The position numbers were made by a program, and so were the translations under genes. A stretch of 28,436 bases of DNA from the NCBI GenBank assembly GCA_026260175.1, contig JAKCWW010000130.1:33731-62166 (forward strand), written 5' to 3'. The notes under the pieces were generated by a model. The model did not search any database. It saw only the letters and a list, made by a program, of their open reading frames with translations, and was not told the origin of the DNA. Numbering within the stretch: position 1 is the stretch's first letter; the number at the start of each line of letters is the position of its first letter. Of the stretch, positions 1 to 8,105 are shown one piece after another. The DNA comes from Reticulitermes lucifugus. Taxonomy: Eukaryota; Arthropoda; Insecta; Blattodea; Rhinotermitidae.

Positions 1-455
1 GCTGAGGAGGATATTTGGGCCTAAGAGGGACGGGGTAACAGGGGAGTGGAGAAGACTGCATAAAGAGGAGCTTTATGATTTGTACTTCTCACCAAATATT
101 ATTCGGGTGATCAAATCGAGAAGAATGAGATGGGCCGGGCATGTGGCACGAATAGGAACAGAAGAGGTGCATACAAGGTTTTGGTGGGGAGACCTGAGGA
201 ACAAAACCACTTGGAAGACCTAGGCGTAGATGGGAGGATAATATTAAAATAGATTTTCAATAAATGGGATTGGGGGGGGGCATCGACTGAATTAATCTGC
301 CTCATGATAGGGACAGGTGGCGGACGCTTGTGGATTGCGGTGATGAACATTCGGGTTCCACAAAAACCGGGGAATTTCTTGGCTAGCTGTTTACCTGTTA
401 GCTTCACAAGAAGGACTGTGCTACATGGAGTTAGTGTGATTCTGACAGCAGCTGT
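1..455 (+). pseudogene. RTE-like LINE 3' end, decayed copy 1 (5' end outside window)
   Basis: This is the C-terminal part of a non-LTR retrotransposon polymerase protein, downstream of the reverse transcriptase core. Frame 2 reads RIFGPKRDGVTGEWRR near the start, then SRRMRWAGHVARIG at about 118-159. The reading then moves between frames: [14 protein letters not shown] at 215-255, and NIRVPQKPGNFL followed by RRTVLHGVS near the C-terminus (about 349-439). Frameshifts, stops and a G-run (about 271-280) show that it is dead. The stretch at 221-248 is identical to one in copy 2 (1114-1141). The family is known from many insect genomes. The RTE assignment is from memory of motifs and is less certain than the LINE call. 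Confidence 0.8.
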
Positions 456-899
456 TGTTTTCTTGAAAAACATTAACTGGTCAATTTTTGTAATGCAGAC
501 AGATTTTGTTCTCTGGGATGTAAGAATGAAGCTTTAAATGTTCGTCGAATAAAGTTTGTTCAAAATTAAACCCCTTCACCAAATTATCTTTTCAAATTAC
601 AAAACTCACCTCTAAAAATTTCGTGGTCCTTATCTCAAGTCACTTCTTCTTTAAATGGACGCTTTCTCTGTCTAAATGCTCACAAATCTTACCTACTTTT
701 CATCGTCACATAACAGATTTTGCTGTGAACACCCAGGCTAGGGAGTAGTGCTCAGTAGCCTGTGCAAACTCCTTGCTCGCAAGTGACATAAGAAGTCGGT
801 TGGGTGTGATCCAAAATAGGGCCACTTCGTTATTGAGTCGTTCTTGCTTTAAGGGTTCTAAGGAAAGGACAGGGATTGACGGTGTTTGTGAGCACGGCG
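456..899. other. Unassigned AT-rich sequence
   Basis: No convincing coding region or repeat was recognised. The short open frames look like chance. It separates two decayed LINE tails and may be older, unrecognisable element sequence. Confidence 0.5.
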
Positions 900-1310
900 C
901 TGAGAATGTAGGGAAACTGAGGAATGTATGGAGCAGGACATAACAGCGGAATGTAAAAAATATCATAATTTGCATTTTTCACCAGATGTTACTTGGCTGA
1001 CAAAATCAAGCGGAATAAAATGGGAGGGCACTTAGCATGCATAGGAGTGATGAGAATCATAACAATTTTCATCGGAAAACCTGAAGCGAAGTGATGTCGC
1101 CAGTTGTAAGACGTAGGCGTAGATGGGAGGATAATATTAAAGTGGATCTTAAAGAAATAGTTTTAGCGGCACCAGTGACAAGTTCTTGCGAGCACGGTAA
1201 AGCAGCTTCTCGTTCTATACGAGGCGATGTACTCCTTGACCAGGTGAGTGACAGACAGCTTCTTCAGAAGGACTTTGCACCATGAAATCGGTTGTTAGTT
1301 CATGGTTGCT
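900..1310 (+). pseudogene. RTE-like LINE 3' end, decayed copy 2
   Basis: This is a heavily degraded relative of copy 1. The order of matches is the same: a stretch like the leader at about 935-1000 (AAAATATCATAATTTGCATT, then TTTTTCACCAGATGTTACT), a match to the MRWAGHVAR region at 1013-1035, and the 28 nt block at 1114-1141 that is identical to 221-248 and encodes the RRRRWEDNIK segment. A weak match to the element's last codons lies at about 1258-1300 (CTTCTTCAGAAGGACTTTGC). Reading frames are broken throughout and part of the region between 1160 and 1250 does not match copy 1. Confidence 0.65.
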
Positions 1311-1490
1311 TAATTGTTCACTAGTGGTTACAAAACACATGATAATTCCGCTATATGAACCAGAGTGTCTAGGTGTTGTGACTTTGCACGAGGAATATTC
1401 ACTGCTCGTCAAGAAAGAGGTTTTGGAATTTACGTAGAACATCGTGGCCTATTACAAGGCTATATCCCTACATTTGCCAGTAGAGATTGT

Positions 1491-1717
1491 TTAACCCTTT
1501 AAAGTTGACGTCAATAAATTAATGTCTAAAAATTTAATTCGTATTTGCGGAAAACACAATGAATATTAATTATAAACATAGCGGATAAGGCTGTTTATGG
1601 AAATAATTTTTGTGACAATCCTACAAAACTTGTAAATATACATAGTAGAAGAAAGCAAAATCTGTTAATGCGGAAGCATGTGGGGCATATATTTACCATT
1701 AGGCTTCAAATAGTTAA
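1491..1717. mobile_element. piggyBac-type MITE 1 with TTAA target duplication
   Basis: TTAA at 1491-1494 and at 1714-1717 bracket a 219 bp non-coding, AT-rich element. The left end (CCCTTTAAAG) and the reverse complement of the right end (CTATTTGAAG) form imperfect terminal inverted repeats. The reverse complement of the right end also matches the left end of a second element at 10897 (shared pattern TTAAC, TTTNAAGC, TAATGG). TTAA duplication is the hallmark of piggyBac transposases. With no coding capacity the element would be non-autonomous. The superfamily call is inference from the TSD and ends. Confidence 0.6.
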
Positions 1718-2489
1718 AGCTACGATAGTTTCAGCGAGGGTAGTCTGTAAAGTGACCGAGATTCGGATCTGATACATCTCGAATACGAGTACTGTTGGAG
1801 GAACGTGTCATTAACTAAACTGCTCAGTGAAACAGCAAAGGTAATATTCCGTAGCCAAGACATTCCGCACTTTTTACGGAATTCGATATTTTGTTACGGT
1901 ACTTAAAAGACCTGGCAACCTTTCCCTCTTCTGAACCAAACGAACGCGGTCCACATCGATACTCGCTATTTTGAAGATACTTTTAAATACTATTTTCCCA
2001 TCTCCTACTAGGCTTTTCATTTGGTATCTTTCCTTTAAGCTCATCGACGAGATTACTGTAATTATAGTGATATGTTTGTACATTCATAATAGGAGGCAGT
2101 TTGTTTCATTGTGTGCAAGCTCATATGTTACGTCGTTCTGACGCCGTTCTCATGAAAAGGTTGTTTTCACGTATTTCCACACGTGGCGTATCGGTGTTCG
2201 AAACTGTGCCATCTCTAGGATGAGAAGCAAGTCAGTTCACTCTTTTCAATTTGAAAAGCGGGAAAGAGATAGAATTATGAAAGGGACAAACGAAAGAAAT
2301 AAGGGATGTGAGAGTGGAAGTAAAAATATTTCTCCTCTGAATAGCAAAGGTCCTTTTCTGGTAATAGGGAATAACATGCAATATGCTCCCGAAATATCTG
2401 TAAGGCTGCATCATAACTGAGGAAGTACTGACGAATCCTTCTGATGCGTAAGATTCGTTATAGCTTGTAGCAACACAAGGATAGGCCCA
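1718..2489. other. Unassigned sequence
   Basis: No recognisable gene or repeat. Open frames here are below 90 codons and carry no familiar motif. Part of 2400-2489 may belong to the repeat that follows. Confidence 0.4.
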
Positions 2490-2870
2490 CATGTGCACCC
2501 TATCATGGCTCCTGTCCTCACGGTGACGTCACTGGTAGACCCCCGCACTGCTGCAGTTATGTCCCCTGCCGACAACGGTTCCAGTTTTTTATTATTATTC
2601 TTAGCCCTGAACATTTCTTTAGAAATATGTTTCCTTCTTTTTCTTCATTTCTTTTTCTTTGTCTTTTTAGCCAGTTTGTCCATCTTTGTCGCCTCTCTTC
2701 GTTACAAGTGATGGCCATCTGGGGACCTTCTTTACACACGCTGCGTTTTCTTTTGACAAACAAGCTTAAAATATACTTTCCAACCGCCGTCCATGCAGGC
2801 GACATATGGGACTCGAACTTTGAACTGTGAACCAGGCATCTATTTTACCACCAACGGGCATCCATCTCAT
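2490..2870 (-). repeat. Possible tRNA-derived SINE on the minus strand
   Basis: Read on the minus strand, 2870 to about 2795 has a tRNA-like head. It contains a B-box-like AAGTTCGAGTCCC (plus-strand complement at about 2808-2821) preceded by CCGTTGGTGGTAAAATAGAT, a weak A-box. The body follows toward 2490 and includes a pyrimidine-rich stretch on the plus strand (2630-2690). It is a single copy in this window, so the call depends on the promoter-like boxes alone. An 82-codon minus-strand open frame inside it is lysine- and arginine-rich because of the purine bias and is not a gene. Confidence 0.35.
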
Positions 2871-2934
2871 TCTCTTTTATTCTTTTCTCCTCTCCTTTTG
2901 TGTGTTAAATAATGTTATCTGTTAGACGGTAAGT

Positions 2935-3105
2935 CCATGGGTGACGTCATTGTTGGCAAGCATGAAAGAAAGTTGGTTCCAATGGGGAGGTCCCGGGTTC
3001 AAATATCAGTCTACAGATTGGCTATCTTAACTGAGAGTTTTATGGTTTTTCTCATTCCTTCCACCTACAATCCGGGGTAATGTCATAGATTGGGTTAAGG
3101 CCGTG
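2935..3105 (+). repeat. SINE-like fragment with degenerate B box
   Basis: The segment contains GGGAGGTCCCGGGTTCAAAT at about 2984-3003, which resembles an RNA polymerase III B box, and a body ending just before the R550 repeat. The A box is poor. It does not closely match the S1 family elsewhere in the window. It may be another tRNA-derived family or a decayed copy. Confidence 0.35.
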
Positions 3106-3108
3106 CTA

Positions 3109-3627
3109 TTAGGCGCGTTCGAAAAATTGGGTAAAGCGACTATTACCTTTGTTATGTCTCTCTGTCCGTCCGTCCGTCTTTCCGCATGCGATAACTCGGC
3201 TCCCACTGGACGGATTTTTATGAAATTTTATATTTGAGTATTTTACGAAAATCTGTGGGGACAATTCAAGTTTTATTAAAATCTCACAAGAATAGCGGTA
3301 CTTTACATGGAGATCTATGTACATTTATGACAATATCGCGCTCAGTTCTTCTTTGAATGAGAAATGTTTCAGACAAAAGTTGTGGATAAAATCAAAATAC
3401 TAATTTTATGTTCAATAACGTTTCTCCGAAAATCGTGCCGTTTATGAAAATACGGTCGAGCCAGACAGGCCACAGATGACAAATAATAGGCGCGTGCCCA
3501 TAGAATGCTGGATAACTAAGGCTACAGACTCACTCAGAATATGTAATACTTATTGCTTTTCCACGGCAACAATGATTACACGAAAGCGTCTTAATGTTAC
3601 ATTTATATGTACATTGCTTGTCTTGTT
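3109..3627 (+). repeat. R550 interspersed repeat, copy 1
   Basis: First of four copies of a roughly 500 bp family (others at 11941, 18308 and 25250). It opens with GGCGCGTTC (3112-3120), then a GCGACTATTA block and a tetranucleotide-like TCTGTCCGTCCGTCC run. The middle holds GGACGGATTTTTATGAAATT, a GTACTTTACATGGAGA block and TTTCAGACAAAAGTTGT. Next come the GAGCCAGACAGGCCACAGAT and ATGCTGGATAACTAAGGC blocks. Near the end GAAAGCGTC (3582-3590) is a decayed form of GAACGCGCC, the complement of the opening motif. It has no conserved reading frame. Confidence 0.8.
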
Positions 3628-3899
3628 GCATATCTGTTTCACTAAAATTTCACTAATTATTCTATTATTTTGCACTGTATATTTCGAGTTACTGACAATG
3701 TCGTTAAGTAAAACATAAATAAATGAGAAAGAGTCCAAAGAATACCACGCAAATTTTAGTGTGGCTACACGATACCAGAGCCAGTATTTGAAACATGAAC
3801 CTTCTGACCACGAGGCATAAAGTCTTGCTAACACACCGCACCATTCGATGGGAAACAATTCGATATGTAAACCGTAAATAGCTGATGACAGGAACAGAG
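3628..3899. other. Unassigned AT-rich sequence
   Basis: No gene or repeat recognised. A 172-codon minus-strand open frame (3550-4068) runs through this stretch but overlaps R550 and other repeat sequence and has no familiar domain. Confidence 0.4.
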
Positions 3900-3914
3900 A
3901 CTTGTAGTTCGAAG

Positions 3915-3990
3915 ATCTCCGTCTTCTGGGTTGTGTTGCCCTGTAGCCTAATAGAAATATGCCGACGTTTCGGAGTAAAGTTCGAAAGTT
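3915..3990 (+). repeat. Interspersed repeat fragment with a GCCGACGTTTCGGA motif
   Basis: Contains TGTTGCCCTGTAGCCTAATA followed by TGCCGACGTTTCGGAG at about 3960-3975. The same 16 nt occurs at about 24982-24997 in another repeat-like context. This motif is familiar to me from dispersed arthropod repeats, but I cannot name the family. Confidence 0.4.
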
Positions 3991-4154
3991 TCTGCAACAG
4001 CTTATGGCGTCACATTCAAGAAGGCAGCTTTTTCGTAAGCTCCACAATGATAAATCTAATCTTCGCACTTGTATTTTATTTGTTTATGGTTTATTTAATG
4101 ACATGTCAGCAGCTCGGACGATATGGCGTAGAATATAGAAGACGGTAAATGTAG

Positions 4155-4300
4155 AGGTAAAGGTGTACCTGTGCACGTCATAAAGGCGTATGAGGGGAGT
4201 AGGTTTATAACTCCACTCCTTCTTAATTTCGGCACTAGATGGAAGTGAATGTTCAGCCTCACGCTCCGAACCCTTTATCCCAGGGAATAAACACAGGATA
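4155..4300 (-). repeat. SINE family S1, 3' part, minus strand
   Basis: Read on the minus strand, the segment gives CTAGTGCCGAAATTAAGAAG, then GAGTGGAGTTATAAACC, then an ATACGCCTTTATG block. This matches the S1 tails at 7388-7450, 9023-9090, 24105-24160 and 26305-26360. Upstream on the minus strand is GATAAAGGGTTCGGAGCG, corresponding to the GGTAAAGTGGCCGG body of the 15285 copy. The tRNA-like head is absent, as in a 5'-truncated SINE. Confidence 0.7.
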
Positions 4301-4320
4301 CTCATTGAATTGGTGCCTGG

Positions 4321-5929
4321 ATGGGAACAAAGTGTCGGTTTAGACGTTTTCGAGAAGAGAAAAGCTCTTCCCCCTGCCTGGAAACGAAAATAAATCGTCC
4401 AACCTGTAGCCTAGTAACTATATCTACTATGCAGTCCCGCCGAACCTTAAGGCATTCAATAAATCATGTTTTGGAAAAGATGTGCAAGGGAGCGTCCTTG
4501 CCAAATTTGAAATAATTTACTTGCATTTTAAACATGGAAGCAGAAACACACAAAAATCCTCAATTAGAAGGGACGGTCTCCGTTTAGACGTTTTAACACG
4601 GGAAGTCTCACTATGTTCGGTGGGAACTTACTGTTGAACTAGCTGGTAGTTATACTTACCGTTGTGTTTTATAGGTTATGAAACGGCTTCAGACCAACCG
4701 GCTTGCAGACAGATAGTTGTGCACGTAAATGGTCAAGATACATACAAAATATCATTTTATCAAATATCAGTTATCCTACAAAACAGCATCGTGTCTCCTC
4801 TACTAAGCTTAGTTTGCCTAAGGCAGTTCTGAATTTCTTGCTGTTGTAGACATTTGTACGTGTAGACAAATTACCGTATAAATGTAAGTAATTGTTATAT
4901 TCTGGAAGCTGGTGGTAGGATCTTCTTGTAGACCGAGCGGAGTCTGATTGGTGGATCTGTTAGGACACTTAAGGAATAACTTCCAAGTCTACTTGCGGAT
5001 GATTTGACACAGTAATATGAAATTATCGAAATATTGCAATGCGATAACTCTTACAGGTTGAGTCCAAGAGGCGAATTACCGGAGTGTCCGATTGTGCTCC
5101 AAATACATTAGTTTGTATACGGAATTATAGAGGTGCCGTGTGGAAACTATACGCCATAATAGAGGAGTCTTGGGTGTGGTCGTGTGAAGCTCTTAGTCGA
5201 AACTTAACGTATTGTCCTAGATGGGTCTTGCTTTCGGACCTTTACGTCATAATGACATCATAGCTTTACACGAGTCGTTCATCCCATTTGACATTGACAA
5301 GGTATGAGCAACGGCTTGTCATGAAATGGTGGCTAATCTCCTTGTAGGTCGCAGAGGTCAGCCAGCTCAGGTAATCCCTTCCTTCCCGCTTTACGAAAGA
5401 CTCGTAAAAGATTGTGGAAAATTTCGAGTGTACGTATAATTTCAGTACATCAAGTTAGTCGTGTTTACGTATGTAGTGGTCATACATGACATCATCAAAG
5501 TATAGTACTTTGTTTCATTTAATTTTTTACATGGCTCCCCTTATTCATGCTGAATTGATAATGCATTCAGTTCTGCACTAGGTTCATACATTCTAATTAT
5601 TTTCCATAACAAGTGGACTTACTAGCCGGTTTTTAGTATTTATCTTCTAAACCTATCAACAAGTTTTTACGAAATACTGTGCACTTGTTTCTCTACAGGT
5701 GTTAGGACTACAGACGATACACTTTTCGCAGTTCCGTACATGCCTAAGAGTATTAACTCTACATAGACTACCTGCTTTAACGTTTTATATTCCCGCCTTT
5801 TATCCATAGGTTTTATATGCTTATTTGTTATTATTAAATCCATAAGCTGAAAGTCTGTTCATAGACAGTCTCAGGCTGTTGGCTTTTGTAATTGAGACTG
5901 CAAGTTTTCAAAGTCAGCAAGGAAATAAT
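4321..5929. other. Unassigned 1.6 kb stretch
   Basis: No open frame of interest, no repeat shared with the rest of the window, and no RNA gene recognised. Composition is AT-rich and unremarkable. Confidence 0.5.
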
Positions 5930-5931
5930 TA

Positions 5932-6131
5932 CAGTCGAACCCGGTTATAACGACATCGGTTTTACGACATCTCGCTTATAACGTCAGATATTCTATGGTG
6001 CCAATTAATTCGTCACTGTTAACCATAACATTACACTCCTCGGTTATAACGACACTCGTTTATAACGACACACGTTTATAACGACACAAAATATTCAGTT
6101 CCTTTCATGACGTTATAACCGAGTTCGAGAG
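5932..6131. mobile_element. pogo/Tigger-type MITE with TA target duplication
   Basis: TA (5930-5931) and TA (6132-6133) flank an exactly 200 bp element. The left end CAGTCGAACCCGGTTATAACG, 21 nt at 5932-5952, matches the reverse complement of 6111-6131 at 18 of 21 positions. The interior repeats the terminal core TTATAACGACA several times in the same orientation (about 6042-6087). TA duplication and a CAG-like terminus fit the Tc1/mariner superfamily, and the pogo/Tigger branch is my best guess. There is no room for a transposase, so it would be non-autonomous. Confidence 0.75.
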
Positions 6132-6133
6132 TA

Positions 6134-6432
6134 CTTACAGCACAATTATTTGAACATCTTTTAAAGTTTCAGCAGTAATATTCATGTATTTCTTCTACTG
6201 CACAGAGTAAATACGGTGGAATGGTAAGTTGAGTAATGAATAGTAAATTAAATGGACGTGGAGGGAAGTCGTTGTAGAGTGTTGTGAGGCAGGGTTCCAG
6301 CATTTACATGAAGATTCTGTGGAAAATCATTGAAAGGTTTAGTCAGATTAATATTTTTGGGGCCGATATTCCATCCACGCACCATTTAAACAGAAGTCTA
6401 AGCAGCATAACTTTTTATATTGCTTGGTGTTA
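6134..6432. other. Unassigned sequence
   Basis: Nothing recognised between the MITE and the microsatellite-tailed LINE fragment. Confidence 0.4.
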
Positions 6433-7123
6433 ATAAAATAATAATAATAATTATTATTATTATTGCTGTTATTATTGTTGTTTATTAAGGTGCCGAGTCA
6501 ACAGCCACATGGCCAATTACAGAAACAGCACAACATACAGGCACAAATAAAAAGGGTCAGTGAACAAAGTACAAATGGAAAAGACAGACAAAAAATATAC
6601 TTAAATAATTCATTAGGACGCCTTATATTAGTGAACTAATAATAATATAAAATCTGCCTAAGTGTGATACTTTGCCTTCTGAAGACATCAGAATCACTAC
6701 ATACTGAATTTGCCGCAGTGCACACCTAGCAGTGGGACAATTTTTGGGAGATGGACTAACATGAAAAAAGGGGAAGTCTCGGAGATTACATACAAGTGGG
6801 AACTCGAAGGCCAATCATGTTCATGGTAGATGGACAAGATTTAGAAACCAACAAAAACATTAATAACAAAAATTGCATCAAGTTTACATCTTCTGTCATG
6901 CAAAGTGCATAATTAAGTATTTGAAGAACATTAGCATAGCTATAGCCGTGAATGTCTGGGGAAAAGAATCGACTGTAGCAAAGAGCTACAAACTTTCTTT
7001 GAATGCGCTCAAGGTTTTTAGAATCAGTGGAGGTAATTGAATTCCATACTACACATGCGTACTCTAATTTAGGTCTAACAATTGAAAAATATAAAATTAA
7101 TAAACCATTAAAAGTCGAAAATG
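6433..7123 (-). pseudogene. Jockey-like LINE reverse transcriptase C-terminal fragment
   Basis: On the minus strand the frame entering at about 7120 reads LLILYFSIVRPKLEYACVVW and then LERIQRKFVALCYSRFF, the typical post-catalytic region of Jockey/CR1-type reverse transcriptases. It continues through SYANVLQILNYALC to GLRVPTCM. Near 6800 the match shifts frame to NLRDFPFFHVSPSPKNCPTA, showing at least one indel, and it stops near 6623. The element is 5'-truncated: the catalytic YxDD core is missing. About 190 bp of 3' UTR follow on the minus strand, ending in an ATT/TAA tract. This family is distinct from the RTE-like tails elsewhere in the window. Confidence 0.8.
6437..6476. repeat. ATA/TTA microsatellite
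   Basis: A run of ATA units turns into TTA units, followed by imperfect TTG/TTA triplets. It sits at the 3' end of the minus-strand LINE fragment and may be its tail. Confidence 0.85.
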
Positions 7124-7148
7124 TAATAATAATAATAATAATAATAAT
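7124..7148. repeat. TAA microsatellite
   Basis: Eight perfect TAA units at the 5' junction of the truncated minus-strand LINE. Translated on the minus strand it gives a meaningless run of isoleucines. Confidence 0.9.
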
Positions 7149-7191
7149 AGGAAGGGAAGGCAATTTTCTCTACGCTCAAGCGTCCAGGAGA

Positions 7192-7480
7192 GCCGGAATA
7201 GCTCAGTCAGTGTAGTGAGTAGGCTATGGCATGTAACGGCCCGGGGTTCTATTCGTGGCAGAGGCAAGAGGCATTTCTGTCGCCCATGTCCTTTGTGAGG
7301 TCCTCAAAGTCTCCTATTTTAGGGGTAACGGGGGCTTATTTCCCAAGGGTGCGGCCGGGGTACGGAGCTGATCACTCACGTTCCTCTAGTGCCGAGTTTA
7401 AGAATGAGTTGAGCTACACTTCCACTCTCCATGTAGGTATATGCCTTCATAGCATGAACACTTTATATCGTATGGTAATA
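7192..7480 (+). repeat. SINE family S1, near full-length copy
   Basis: The tRNA-like head starts GCCGGAATAGCTCAGTCAG with an A box at 7199-7210. The B box is GGTTCTATTC at 7245-7254, preceded by CCCGG. The body contains GGGGTAACGGGGGC and GCGGCCGGGGTACGGAGC (about 7321-7369). The conserved tail is GTGCCGAGTTTAAGAATGAG from about 7389, then CATGTAGGTATATGCCTTCA. Internal promoter boxes indicate RNA polymerase III transcription of the parent element, which would depend on a LINE for retrotransposition. A genuine tRNA is excluded because arms do not pair well and the repeat body follows. Confidence 0.8.
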
Positions 7481-7489
7481 AATTATTTT

Positions 7490-7690
7490 TGGCGTGAGAG
7501 GGAGAAAATAACAGGAAGCTGGAGAAAATAGCATAATGTAAAGTTTGCCGATTTGGAAGACTTCAGCCTATATGGGAAGATAATATTGCAATGGATCTTA
7601 AACAAATAAGGTGGAATAACTGGACTACTTCGACTACAGACAGGAATAACTGGCGGACTCTTTCGAACACAGTAATAAGATTGTATGGAA
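7490..7690 (+). pseudogene. RTE-like LINE 3' end, decayed copy 3, first part
   Basis: Similarity to copy 1 runs from AACAGGAAGCTGGAGAAAAT through a degraded WEDN region (TATGGGAAGATAATATTGCA, about 7570-7589). It then reaches ATGGATCTTAAACAAATAAG and the AQDRxRW-like block at about 7638-7665 (ACAGACAGGAATAACTGGCG). The match stops near 7690 and resumes at about 8015, so the element is interrupted by later insertion. Part of the 5' portion of this domain is missing. There is no continuous reading frame. Confidence 0.65.
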
Positions 7691-7697
7691 TTTAAAC

Positions 7698-7717
7698 ATA
7701 GGACAGTACTGTCCTAT
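7698..7717. repeat. Perfect 20 bp palindrome
   Basis: ATAGGACAGTACTGTCCTAT equals its own reverse complement over all 20 positions. It lies at the upstream end of the hammerhead-bearing insertion. Confidence 0.95.
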
Positions 7718-7870
7718 CCATCTGCATATAAACAACCAGTTCTCTTTTTACACAGTAGACCAGGGATCCACCCCGAAGTGATCGCCTACAATTTTATCCA
7801 TATTTTATACATTTTACAATCTTAACATGTACTTCTATTGTCGGTTTTAGTTTAAGTAATTTATACTCTC

Positions 7871-7923
7871 ACAAGTGTCCCTGATGATGAACTCAGGAAG
7901 GGATCGAAACATGTTGGACTTGT
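7871..7923 (+). ncRNA. Candidate type I hammerhead ribozyme
   Basis: The invariant core is present in order: CTGATGA at 7881-7887 and GAAA at 7906-7909, with the cleavage triplet GTT at 7913-7915. Stem I pairs ACAAG (7871-7875) with CTTGT (7919-7923) and TCC (7878-7880) with GGA (7916-7918), leaving a two-base TG bulge. Stem II pairs 7889-7894 with 7900-7905 imperfectly: five pairs including one G-U, with one A-A mismatch. Stem III is only C7910-G7913 as CATG, which is palindromic; such minimal stems work best as dimers in Penelope-like hammerheads. Predicted self-cleavage is after 7915. The extra T at 7888 before stem II may weaken this copy. Confidence 0.72.
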
Positions 7924-8014
7924 TTACAGGGATTATATATAATATATAAAAATAATAAGAGTGCATTTGTTGGTTGAATGTTTTATGTTTGATTGATGAC
8001 AATGCACGGTATGA

Positions 8015-8105
8015 ATAATACAAAATTTACGGAATTTCTTGACTAGCTGAGGGGTCAAAAAGGACTTTGTTCCATGATGTTAGTTATGTGTTTGAGTCGT
8101 TAAGT
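8015..8105 (+). pseudogene. RTE-like LINE 3' end, copy 3, second part
   Basis: GGAATTTCTTGACTAGCTGA, then AGGACTTTGTTCCATG and GATGTTAGTTATG, match the last codons and 3' UTR of copies 1 (about 371-440) and 5 (about 26935-27005). It restores the LINE match broken at 7690. Confidence 0.7.

Larger units (their letters stand above)
7691..8014 (+). mobile_element. Insertion within LINE copy 3 carrying a hammerhead ribozyme
   Basis: About 325 bp with no LINE match lie between the two halves of LINE copy 3. The insert begins near a perfect 20 bp palindrome (7698-7717), contains the hammerhead candidate at 7871-7923, and ends in AT-rich sequence with TATATAATATATAAAAATAA. Hammerhead ribozymes of this compact type are known in Penelope-like elements and in small non-autonomous retroelements (retrozymes). 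That makes a Penelope-derived terminal repeat or a retrozyme-like element plausible. Exact ends and target duplication are uncertain: GTATGGAATTTA (7683-7694) and GTATGAATAATA (8009-8020) are only loosely alike. Confidence 0.55.

Noticed and set aside
3550-4068. 172-codon minus-strand open frame, longest in the window
   Set aside because: It overlaps R550 copy 1 and another repeat fragment, has no familiar domain, and its composition is what random AT-rich translation gives.
7192-7262. Possible functional tRNA gene (A and B boxes present)
   Set aside because: The cloverleaf arms do not pair properly, and the same head with the same body recurs as a SINE family.
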